Notes under the pieces: model-generated
Database searches by the model: none
What the model was told of the DNA's origin: nothing
Seen by the model: the letters and a program-made list of their open reading frames with translations, nothing else
DNA from: Spirodela intermedia
Taxonomy: Eukaryota; Streptophyta; Magnoliopsida; Alismatales; Araceae
Direction of reading: 5' to 3'
Assembly (NCBI GenBank): GCA_902729315.2
Contig: LR746271.1
Location: forward strand, 4,114,001-4,178,000
DNA: 64,000 nucleotides
Shown: piece after piece, positions 50,124 to 61,669 of the stretch
How the letters are laid out: the number at the start of each line of letters is the position of its first letter
Position numbering within the stretch: the first letter of the stretch is position 1
Program-made: the position numbers and the translations under genes

Positions 50124-50235
50124 CTTCTCTCCCCCCCTTGCTCTCTCGCTCTCTCTCCCACTTCCCTCCTTTGTTCCCTATCTCTCACTCTTCTCCCCTC
50201 CTCTGTCCCTCTCTCTCTCTCTCTCTCTCTCGCTA
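49920..50235. repeat. Pyrimidine-rich CT tract, ~315 bp
   Basis: The plus strand is almost wholly C and T with interrupted CTCTCT and CCCT runs and ends in (TA)n at 50233-50246. Long open frames through it (49812-50426 and others) code only Ser/Leu/Pro-rich repeats and are rejected as genes. Confidence 0.9.
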
Positions 50236-50539
50236 TATATATATATGTATCTTGTTGGCCTGTTGTGGTCATGACCCCGGTTGGAGTGTCTGGTTGGACG
50301 ACTCCGAAAGAACCCAACGAATTAGGGGGCGGGCGGTGCGGACAGAAGCTTGACGACGCAATCAACATAACGGGAAATCCGCAGCCTACGGTGGAACGGA
50401 AGCGATTTCTCTCGGTTTTCTTTTAATATTCGTTCGATGGCTTGATAGCAGAGAGAATGGTGTCTTATTCTTGAAGCGCTAGCATCCGCTCCGTCAATTT
50501 CAGGAACGAGGGAGTGAGAGAGAGAGAGAGAGAGAGATT

Positions 50540-53500
50540 AGAGGAGCCTGCAATTTTCACGTACTCATCCTTCTCTGTCTTGTCCCTGGCGTCTTATATC
50601 GAGGGGAGAAGTTTCGTAGAAATAGGGTTATGTGGGACAATGATGTTCTAGTCATTTAAGGGATATATGTGGGATCAACATCGCTCATGTGAAAGCTAGC
50701 GAGAGAAAGAGAGAGACGATGGTAAACACGTTGCATATGAATTTGTTAATGGAAACGTATCATTAATTACTTCACTTATAAATAAATTCAAAAATAATTG
50801 AATTGAGATGATACCCAACAGGATCACTAAATTATGAAACTTACTAAAATATTAAGAGTGAGAAATCAACAACAACACCCATTGTCCTAACATTTTGGGC
50901 CAGAAAATCAAACCTTCTTACAATTCTAGGTATATACTCATTCTTTGCCATCATTATCTTACTTATAACCCAATCTCAAATGGTGGCTTATTGTTTATTG
51001 CCTTGAGGTCTTCATGAACTTGGTAGATGAAGTTTAGCCTTGCCTTTGATAGCAAACCCTCGAGATCAGGATCTCACCTATTGCTTCCTTATTTAGACTA
51101 GGTCCACTTGTTCACTTCATACTCTTTATCCTTGCATGCTAGGAATCAATTATATCTTAGCTTTTGTATCTTCTAAAACCATGCAGACTACAGATCAACA
51201 CTTGCTAGAGTTAACCTCAAGTCAAGAGCAAAGTGTTGAAATAGTTTCATTTTCGGTTACTATCAAAGTTGAATCGTCAATGGTACAAATTTCTCTTCTC
51301 AACTTATCACAAAGTAATTCTAACAAGGATGACTGGATTACTTTAACAATTGTGGCCAATGTCACCTCCTAGTCTTTATAGTCACATTTCTATGAAGCTC
51401 ATTCAAGCTTTTGTGACACACAAGCCTAATGCAAAAGGGAGTGTGATGTCTGAGTAAACGTGTTCTGTTAATGCATGAGGCATAGGTCCAATCCTTGACC
51501 ACCTTCAATGGCACTTGTCCTTTTTAATGACATTATAGAATTATTTAGATTTACTGAATTTTTTTTAAAAAACATAGATTTTCTACCATTAGCCTCTTTG
51601 ATTCTATAGTGTTGACAATTGCTTTTGTAGGCATAATATCAATGGTACAAGTGTTGACATCAAAATATTTGATAATTTACATTTGATGATACAAAACGTA
51701 AGGCAAGGTAGAGTAAATAGCATCGAAAGCTCATAATGTGTATGGCTTAATTAGTCTGAACCGTGTTCTATGTGGCAAACCTCCCCTAGGAATGGTAGTT
51801 AGGTTTCTTGAAAACTTGTATAAAGTGGCTTTCTTGGTATGCTACTAATCAAACCTTGTATTGACTAGTTATCTTCCTAAGTTGTCACTCCAACTCTCAA
51901 ACCTTCCTCAATAGTAAGTTTGGACAAAATAGAATGTCAATTTTTAATACAATAGTTTTGGCAAGCTTGGATGACTCAAAATTATGGATAGTGGAAGCTT
52001 ATCAAATAATTGTTCTTAGTCTTTCATGTGTGAAAATATTCTATTGGCTAATGCAAAATGTGACATCTTCCATAACTCAACAATGGCTTGATTGGAGATT
52101 TTTAAACTTTAATTCCATGGAAAGTAGCAATCCTAAAACTATGGTTGATTGGGAATTCAAATTCATTTGTCACTATCTCGTTGGCAATTTTTGACTTGCA
52201 AGGTTTCCTTTTCTAGTTTGTTTTAGGTGCCAACTCATACTTCTTTTTCAGTGTTAAACCTTGTTGGAAAAAACTTCTTTCTATCTTTGATTTAAGGTCC
52301 ATCAATACCCTTGGGCTGTTAACTTGCCTAGTAAGCAATGCCCAACTCATTGCACATTGAATGGATTAGAATGTATAGAATTCTCATTTGCTGACTTTTT
52401 GAGTGACTATATCTTGGGTTTGACTTTTACCATAATCCAGCTTTTCCATCAAAAAATGTCCAAATCCATTAGTTTCAACTTGACCTATGTGTGCATTAAT
52501 TTTAAGCTTGAATAAACTCAATGGAAAAACTAATGTGGGATTAAATTTTTTTCATGATGGTAAAAAATATTCATTAAAGAGAAAATATGAGTCTATAAAG
52601 AGGGCCTTAGTATTTAAGATGGCCATGTTCTCCCTACTGGAAGATTACTCTTGCTGCTGATGTAATTTAGAAGTATAAAAGACCTAAATTAAATGGTATC
52701 TAAATGCTCTACTGATCATGGATTAAACACTTTAAAAATTAATTATAATTTTTACACTTTAATCTTTAGTATACATATTTAAATTTAAATCACATGAATG
52801 TAGAATGGTTAGTTTAACTTTGCACATCACACCAACTGTAATATATGTTCTACTATCAAATTCAGAATGTCTCCATAAAATTTGGATTAATTTTTAAAGT
52901 TATTTATAATTTTTGATTAGAATGTTGACATTAACAATGAATTTAGAATGCTTTTACCCATTTCTGAGTAAATCTCTTAATTATTTGATCATTTTGTTGA
53001 CTTCAATTAGAATGCAGATTATAATATCAAATCCAAAATCATTTAATAACAGCTTTAAATTAAATGTTTTAATGATTAGATCAATTTGTTGAATTCAATA
53101 AACATGTTAGAACTATTGATTAATGGATTTTGGGAAGCTTTATTCATTATATGCATCAATTGGAATGTTGATTATAATCTTTAATTTTAAGTTTCACTGA
53201 TACAATAATTAAAATTTTAATTAGATTATAATGCTTATTTGTGGAATATTAGAATTTTAAATTCAGCTAAGTATTGAAATTTCCATTGTGAATCTTCAAT
53301 GTATTTTCTGACTAACTTAATCATTCTCAATAGTAAATCAAAACTTTGGAATGAAATTGAGAAATGGTTTTCTGCTTTAAAAAAGTAAATTAAAATCTGA
53401 CACAATATGACCTAATTTTTTTTTGTATTGAAGGCATGTATAGTGATATGATAAACCGTATCAAAATGCAAACATATGAATTAGTTATGAATTTTAAAAT

Positions 53501-53897
53501 GTTAACTAATATTTTTTGAAGTCATATTTCAAGTGTTTTAACACGATAACTAACAATTAGAGTTCTATCTATAAGAAGAGTTCATTACAACCAAAGAAAA
53601 ACGAGAGGGAGGTCCAAAATATATGCTTCAAATAGTCAACATACTAACTAAGCACTTGATAACAATAAGAAATCAATTGTTACTCATGAAATATGCACTC
53701 GCCCAAGCAATCAAAAGAAGGTTCGAGCCATCTGAATAGATAAAGATCACCTATTATAATGACATCATGGCATACAACAGATCAAGCTAAGGTTATTTTT
53801 ATTTTAGTTAATTTTTATTGTGATCATTGTAGCTTTGTAGCCACACAAAATGTGGACTTTAGGTGCATTTCTACTCAAGTTAAATAGCACCTTGAGC
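50540..53897. other. AT-rich spacer, no gene recognised
   Basis: Short plus-strand frames at 51136-51372, 51934-52194 and 52324-52515 have no known motifs and follow each other in different frames. They may be a decayed element, but nothing identifies it. 52700-53500 is extremely AT-rich. Confidence 0.35.
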
Positions 53898-53898
53898 T

Positions 53899-54068
53899 GT
53901 TTGGTGGATTAGAGTCATTAAATATAGTGGAGCCTTGACAACATAGATTTTTTTTTAGTGAGATAGAGCCAATAAACCTAGTGGTGCTCTAAAAATGTTA
54001 TAACTGTTGTTTGGCAGGCTGGAGATAAACCCGATAGAAGCTTGATAGTCCCATGATACCTATTGAGT
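53899..54068 (+). repeat. Three diverged tandem units of ~56 bp
   Basis: Units starting near 53899, 53953 and 54009 share the pattern TTTggtgGatTaGAGtc-AttAAa-cTAGtgGagCtcTga in degenerate form. The period is about 55-56 bp. Only three units are visible. Confidence 0.5.
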
Positions 54069-54069
54069 G

Positions 54070-55700
54070 GTAGAAGTCAAAAAAAAGTAAGTGGAGGAAT
54101 GATGACCTTAACTAACATTAAATAGTTCAGTATAAGTAATACTTTTATTGTAATGTTTGCCCTAAAAACAATTCAATTTTGAGAGCACAAGGGAAACCAA
54201 TAGTTTCGAAAGGCTATTAGCTTCCCAAGGCCATAAGCACCTAGATGTAATCTTCATGGAAGATTAGTTGAAATTTCAGGAAAATGGCTCTTTGAACATT
54301 AGATACAAGCTGGAGGTTTAATCACTCTAAAATCAATGTGTAATTTTCTTATATGTTTGATATTTTGATTCGAATTAATTAATCATATTTCGGCATCATA
54401 ATAAATTAAAATAGTTAAATATAATCCTATTAATTTGACTTACTCTAATTCTATTATCTATGGTTCACACTATATTAATATATTGTTCTACGTGATTTAC
54501 ACTCTAATTCTATTCTTGTAATCAGACTATTGATTATTAGTTCTATTGAATTTTAAAGCTCTAATTGTGAAGATTATTGTGTCAAATTAGAACTAGTATT
54601 GAGTAATTAAACATGATTAAGTGTATTCACCCACCATCGAGCCTATATTAGCCATCATTGGGCCCATTCATTTATTTATTCTCCTCATTATTCTCTTATT
54701 CTTACTATCCCTTATTTACACTTGTTTTCTCTTTTTATTTTTAATTATTCAAATACTTTGTGGACCTCAGCTACCCAATCGAGACATCCCATTTTCTTGA
54801 CTCATCTCCCATTAGAAATTCATCAACAAGGCTCGTGGATCTCAAGTCATTGGAATTAAGAAAATCACTCCAAAATGACCTCAGGTACATTGATTTCAAT
54901 TCCCTTTGTGAAGTGATCATTATTTTAAATCCTTACTCCTTATAGAAATTGAGTGAATCATAAGCTAGACCTCTTTGTGCATCTTACCGGTGACCCTAAC
55001 ACCCTAGTTGAAACTTTATTTGAATTCTTAAAAGTACAATTCTTCTTAGATAATTACCATCTTAATTCTTCTAAAATCAGCGAAAGTAACCTACTCCCAA
55101 TCTTCCTTAACCTAGTCAAGAGTAATCTTAAATCTTAACCTTCTAGTCAATACTAATATTTCTCTTTGGTCCCACATCATAGTATATTCAACTTATTAAA
55201 AAGTTGACATACATGGGCAACTAGTCATCACACCCAGTAGGAACACTATATATGTCACCAAGATAGCCATCGGAGAGTTGACTCTTTCTTTGCTATTAAT
55301 GAACTTAAACTCTTTAGTTTGTTGTAAAAAGTGGACAAATTTGACACAAATGAAGGAAATTATAGTGACTAAACATTGGCTGTAACCCACTTAATTCCCA
55401 TATGACATTTGATAATAAAAACACCAAGACAACTTGGCAATATATTGATAACTTGTGGGTTCACTAATAAGGTTTGATCATGATAGCTTAAGATTTTAAC
55501 ATACTTCATCTTACATATTTTTTTCACTATTAATATGTTAAAACGTGAAAATGTTATTATACAAGAAATAAAATGATAAATATATAGAACAAATATTATA
55601 TCGTTTCGGGAGAACAGATTACATTTAGAGTACCACCAGCCAGCAAACACCCACCGGTAATTTTCAATTTCTCAAGTTCTTTTGTTATTTTTTGAGTTAT
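54070..55700. other. AT-rich spacer, no gene recognised
   Basis: Two 61-codon frames (54760-54945 and 54953-55138) lie side by side but show no family motif or splice context. The rest is AT-rich without clear elements. Confidence 0.35.
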
Positions 55701-55702
55701 AG

Positions 55703-56017
55703 ATGCGCACTGCTTTCATATCTTCAAAGAAAGTATGGGTTCAGGCCAGAAAGACGTTAGCTTTCAGGGGCTTTTGGATTGTTTTTTCTCTTTGGAGGGG
55801 AAGGATTACGCGAGTGAGTAGCTTCCTCGCGACCGTGATGGCCGAGCCCACTGCGCTCGAATCTGATTCCTCGCTTCGTCGTTGTTCGTTCTTGATATTC
55901 TCCTCCCATGACAATCAGGGGGTTCTCCCCGGCAATCCTCTCGCTGCGGTGATCAGGGCAGTGGGGGGGCGGCCCAACGACGCCAGCGGCTCTCCCCTCC
56001 TCCCCTGCCATGGCTAG
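55703..56017 (+). other. 104-codon upstream ORF overlapping the metallophosphoesterase start
   Basis: This frame opens at an ATG at 55703 and ends at a TAG (56015-56017) that overlaps the ATG at 56010 in another frame. The peptide has no known domain. If transcription starts upstream of 55703 it would act as an inhibitory upstream ORF. If it starts downstream, the frame is meaningless. Confidence 0.3.
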
Positions 56018-59000
56018 GAGTCGCCTGCTTCTGGTGCTGCTTCCGTTGTTCATGTGGGTCTCTGTCTTCTCAGCCGACAGTAGCAGTGGTTGCTGCAGCG
56101 CGGGTGGGGACAGGTCAGTATCCAGGGAGTTCTTCCCCATGGAAGGGGACGTCGCCTGGGTAGTCCAGGTTTCCGATCTCCACCTCAGCGCCTACGACCA
56201 TGATCGCGCCCGCGACCTCGAGGCCTTGCTCGGCCCCGCGCTGCGAGTTGTGCGACCCTCCTTCCTCATCGTCACAGGTGACCTCACCGGTGAGCGATTC
56301 TTAGCGTGGGCCTCTCATCGGACGGCTGTCTCCGTTGATCGATGCTTTCAGTCTTGTATATCTTTCAATGCCTGAAATACTGAACAGATGGCGTTAGCGT
56401 TTGACTTTTATAATGTAAAGGTCACCATCTGTCCACGTCTATTTGCAGCCTGGAATGGATATCTGATGGCACCTGAATGACGACTGTTCTGTTCTTTACT
56501 AGCTTAATCCTGATGTCTGCGTAGATTCAAAACTCGATTTTTCATATATTATCAATGATGTTTGATGCTGACATTCTTCATATAAATATAAAATCGAGGA
56601 ATCTTGATGTGTCGGTGAAGAAGAATAATCAGGCTCTACCAGTTGACTTTCATGTGGGCATGCTGAATTTATGTACTTTTAAATAAAGGTTAATATTTTT
56701 TCTGTCAGTTGTTCATTAAACAATAGGTTGCCGACTCTATCTTCGTATTCCTGGTCACTTTTTTTTCCTTGGGCCTGCAACGGGGTAAAAGGCCTAATAA
56801 TAGAAACAAATGATGGAAAAATAATCTTAAACAGATCCTCTGTCCATAGGCGAATAAAAAGCCCTTACTAGATTCTAACCTACCTATTCACTCAGTCAAT
56901 GTGCTCTCAGGCCCTGCAGGCATATAAAGGAGTTTTATTCTTCAGGAATTTACTCTATAAATTTCTCCCAAATTTTCCATCTTGAGGGGGGACATTTGAT
57001 TGCATGCTTTTGGTCAAGTTTGGGTAAAAATGTCAGATTTATTTTCTTTCTCAGATTACTGATAGATATCTGCTCTACAGTTTCATTGGTTAAATCTTTT
57101 ATCTTTTTCAGGTTGTATCTTGAATTTATTTGAAGCACATATCATGACTTTTTGGCCACAGACTAGAAATAAAGGTTTTTCTTATTTTTGATGCTATTCA
57201 ACGGGCTCAATTGAAGCCCATCCCCTCATCTCCATTGGTTTAGACCAATTGGGTATAAATTTTACTGTCATATTTATATTTTACCACACATTAAATTTTT
57301 TTATTCCTTCTACCGATCAAAATCAGTGGCAGTTGGGTATGTAGTATGCCTATTCGTAGCAAGACAGAAAAATATTTAAATACTCAATGGCTTGACATTT
57401 GAATCTGATATAAGTAGTCTGCCAAGGCACACTGTCCCACAAAAAGATGGTCAATAGTTTTATCAAACGCAAAATCTTGTACATCAGGTGGAGGATCTGA
57501 GTTCCGCTATAGGTGAGCAGGACTTCAATTCCCTAGCTAGAGAAAAATATTGGATTTTTTTTGGACTAATCTCTTTATGATGTGAGCTTTAACCTAATAG
57601 ACTGAGAAAATAATTTAACACAGACAACGAGTATTCTGGTCAGATCATCTATTTCATTCCTGCTATCAATTCTTTGTTACTGCTGTTGCTGCATTGACAT
57701 CTACTGTCACCTCTCTTCTGAGATAGTAAAGAACCTTAACTAGAGGCCTGATTAACTCACAGACCAAGGGAATTATCCACTCTGTGCACTGCTCCTTTTG
57801 CTCACCTGGAGAAGTCAAAGGTAATTTTCCACATTTGGCGAAATGACTTCTGATCATCTGGGCTCTGCTTGTTCCATGGCCTTTGAATGACGTCCTTGCT
57901 TAAGGCTTTTCTACTCATTGGCTTTTACTGTCCCTTGGGATTGTTATACTGCTCCATGGTGTCAAACTCTAGTGAGTTAGGATCGAGCTCATTGTACATG
58001 ATACAAACCATTTTATCTCTTGTTTTTGTTCCCTTGAGAGATAAAGCTTGGTCTCCAATGTTTCCACTGGAACGAGATCTTTGAGTTCAGCCATTGTCCG
58101 ATAAGGATAAAGTTCAATTACCTAGAGAAAGAAATGATATCCAGGGGAAATAATGAACTGATTACTTTTTTTTTTTCTTTAACTTACAGGGCACTTTCTA
58201 TTGAATGCTTTTCTAATGAAGCTCTCCTGTTCACTCTTTTAGCACTCCATTTTTCTTCATTACCTCCCAACTGTCTAAGATTATGGGGTATTTTCTTACT
58301 GGGAATCTCTTACAGGTTCTACATGCATGTTGTCTTTTTTTGTTTTCTTTGTGAAATCAGATGCCAAAAACAAGGAACGGACGAGTACAAGGCAAGATGA
58401 GCTTGAATGGGTCCAGTATAGAAATAGCATGGATGCTGTGATTATAAAAGCTGGTATGGGTGGGCGAAGAGTACTTGACATAAGAGGCAATCATGAAAAA
58501 TATGGAGTTCCCTGCGTTGGTGATAAATTGGATTTCTTCTCAGTTTACAGTACAAGTGCCCTGATGAATAGAACAGGCAATATTCAGAGCATATCCCTAG
58601 TGGTAAGCTGATTCTTCTTTTTTCGCTAAAAATGCTAAGACATCAGTGGCTATTATCTTTAATTCTTTTGTAAAAGAAAGTTAGCATTCTTTTCTGTCTT
58701 GTATATCTCAATATGGATAATAGATTTTTAGACTGGTAGCATCACTTATAAATTCGACTTTTCATCGTTTTCCTATCAATCATGCGGACTTTTCATATTC
58801 TAGTTTGCTTGCTGACAACTTCAATGGTCGCTCAACGATCTTTAGTATGGTATTAGTTGGTTGGTATTTCAATGGACGCTTGTGATGATCATGATTATGA
58901 TCATGATGAAACGGGGTCCCAAAACCAGTGGAAGTAAGCTTCAATGCATGCCTACCCAAAAGTTTATTGTAGCCTAAAAGTTTCGAAAATAATACTTGGG

Positions 59001-61664
59001 TCTTGACTATCCACCCACAGCATTGTTCAACCATAATAGGTGGGGATTCCTTGAAAGGGTGAGCTCATTGGAGAGATCGCATGTAAGTTTTCTTGGTGAT
59101 GTACCCTGTTTCTTGTATTCATGCTTCTGGGCCGAGATATGAAGTGAGCATTTTAACTGCTGCCAAAATGGGATTTGCTTCTGGGACAGCAATTTAATTT
59201 TCTTTCGTTTTGCCTTTCTACATCACAACTGGAGAATGGGTGTCGATATCAAGGAGGTTAGATATAAACCTCTTGATGGAAGCCAGCTTGGTTTGGAGAG
59301 GCCTCTAGAAGTACTCCTTTCCTCCGTTAACAGGTTTCCTCGTTTAGAATCCCAATTCCCAAGAATTTCATGTAGGGCGGAGCTCTCAGGGTCTGCTTTT
59401 ATCTTGCAGTTTCTAAGCCATTCCGACACCTTCCTCATCTCCACTCGAATGTCACTGTTTTTTTCTAAGCATCATCATGTCGTCAGTATGGCTTCTCACC
59501 AAATTGCGTCCCTTGCAGTCTTTCAACAGAGAATTCATTGTTACGGTCATTCTTAGTGTTTTTTGATAGTTCGACACAGCCTATGGATGTTTTCTGATAG
59601 TTCAAATGTTTTTATAAGCTCTTAGATCCAATCTTACTTCCTTATAACAGTAATGTTTCCTTGATAACTCCCCTTCGTGAGCTTCATTCATTTGTTTCTG
59701 AGATAGGTAAGGTAGTCATCACTGGTAGCTTCATTTTTCAGCTGAGAAGCTCTTGGAAGGTTGACGCACCAAAGTGAGCCTTTGGAAATAATTCACCACT
59801 AAAATTAGTTTAGACGTTGGGCATTATCAGTTTTCGTGCTATTATCAGATTATTTTTCTCTTCTAAACGTTGATAATTTTATCCAGTGCATTTAATTGAA
59901 GGTTCTTCAAACGTGATCGGATCTAATTAAGAAGCTTATGTTTCCAATTCCTGCGTAGTGACGAACTGAAGGGTTTTTAGGGAAACGAACTGAAATACAT
60001 GTTCATTGGCGTGGACGACACTATGGCTGTCGGATTGCGTGGGCCCTCGAACCTATTCGGTCATCCAACAGACTCGATGATTCAAACCCTGGATGCAGAG
60101 CTTCGATACTGGGATGCCAATCCTCTGGCGTTGACCGCGAAGATTGTTTTTGGGCACTTTCCAATCTCGTTCACTGCTTCTTCCAAGACCGGGAATCGTT
60201 ATGAAGAAGTATTCTCGAGAAGGTCAGTCTCTGCATATCTCTGTGGGCATCTCCATGCCAAGTTTAGTAGCCAGCTATGGAGGCCACATGTGGTTAAGGG
60301 GGTGGGTGATTCCGAGCCGAAGATGGAAAGAAGTCGGTTTTGGGAATGGGAACTGGGAGACTGGAAAGAATCCAGGTTGATGAGGATCGTCGCAGTTGAC
60401 CGTGGCAACGTAACATTTCTAGACACCAAAGTTAACCCCGGGCTTGAAGATGATCATTTCCCGACTACCATCCTCATAACGTATCCCGTTGACTCAAGAA
60501 GCATGTCTCAGATGAGAGAGGATGGCCGGGTGGTGAGGAAGGATATCGATGCACTTGTCTTCTCTCTCTACCCAATCCGCAATGTGACAGCCAAGGTATA
60601 CGATTCCTCAAGGGGTTACAGGCCAGTGGAAGAGATACCACTCCGGCGTGCTACCAATTCCCTCTCATCACAGCCACTGTTCTCTGCCAAGTGGAATGCC
60701 GAGAACTACAAGAGCCCTTCTGCCGACCGCTACTTCCTACAGGTGTTTGTGGTAGACGGCGATGGGAGGGAGACTACCAGTATACTGAGGCCATTCTCAG
60801 TCGAAGGGAGGTTTGCTCCATTGCCCACAACATGGTTAGCCTATTTAGCCCTCTATGTCCCCTGGGAGTCTCTCTATGCAGTCCTCCTGTGGAGTAATAT
60901 CAGCTTCCTCACAGCACTCCTGCTGCTTCCTAGAGTGTTAATTCTTTTCATGGAGCCGCGCAGGCCCTATCAGAGCCAGGTTCTCTCAGCTTCTCTTTCT
61001 TCCTCCGCGGGTCGGAGGAGGTTGTATTCTTGGCCGCTGTGGTTCTTGGTGGAGGGCGAGGAGCGGAATGCTGTGGCCTTTTATGGGCATTTACCTGGTA
61101 CATTTGCTGTCCTTCCCTCGGTTCTGGGCAAATGCGGCATCTGTTGATGGAGATTTGGGGAGAATGTCGGCCTTTGGGTGGACGATGGAGCCTTCTGCTT
61201 GCCCCATCAAGGAGGAGAAATCAGGCGTGCCCGATGTAATAACCATCACCCTGCCTTTCATGTATCTGGTTGTTACCCCTCTGCTGCTCATAATTCACAG
61301 CCTGTTTGCCGAAAGATCTGCATTCTATTCAAAGAAACCCAGTGGGGGAAGACCAGACTCAGGCGCCTCCGCAATGGTTTCCCAAAAGAGTAATCTTGAT
61401 CGGGAAAGATGGGTGAGGATGGTGATCTTGTTGGCATGCGTGATCTTTGCTTGCATTCATCTCAAGGTGATTATGATATATTATTAGTAAGTCTTTTTGG
61501 TATTTTTTAAATTTAATTATTTTTATTATATTAACTTTTACCCTTTGATCCAGACCCTTATCGCCATAGGAAGAGCTTATGGGATCCGTGAAGTTGCACT
61601 GTCTCCCGCCCTGTGCTGGGCGCCGCCGATCTTCCTGGCAGCGGCCATCCTTCTTAGCCGGTAA
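56010..61664 (+). CDS. TMEM62-like membrane metallophosphoesterase, with a one-base frame break
   Basis: Exons are 56010-56289, 58361-58602, 59981-61466 and 61554-61664. A signal peptide (RLLLVLLPLFMWVSVFSA) precedes the calcineurin-like phosphoesterase domain, whose metal-binding motifs are all visible: VSDLHLS, VTGDLTD, RGNHEKYG, FGHFP and CGHLHAK. The C-terminal part has about six membrane segments. The layout matches plant At3g03305 and animal TMEM62, hydrolases of unknown substrate in the secretory pathway. Exon 3 is 1486 bp, but its flanking introns are both phase 0, so it is one base out of frame. Homology runs in one frame to about 61055 (FLVEGEERNAV) and continues in the next from about 61065 (MLWPFMGIYLVHLL). 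As written, translation stops at 61147 after 562 residues, losing the last four membrane segments; the intact form would be near 705. This is either a real indel or a sequence error. Confidence 0.88.
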
Positions 61665-61669
61665 TGAGA

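Noticed and set aside
49812-50426. 204-codon plus-strand frame
   Set aside because: It is low-complexity Ser/Leu/Pro sequence from a pyrimidine tract, with no domain.
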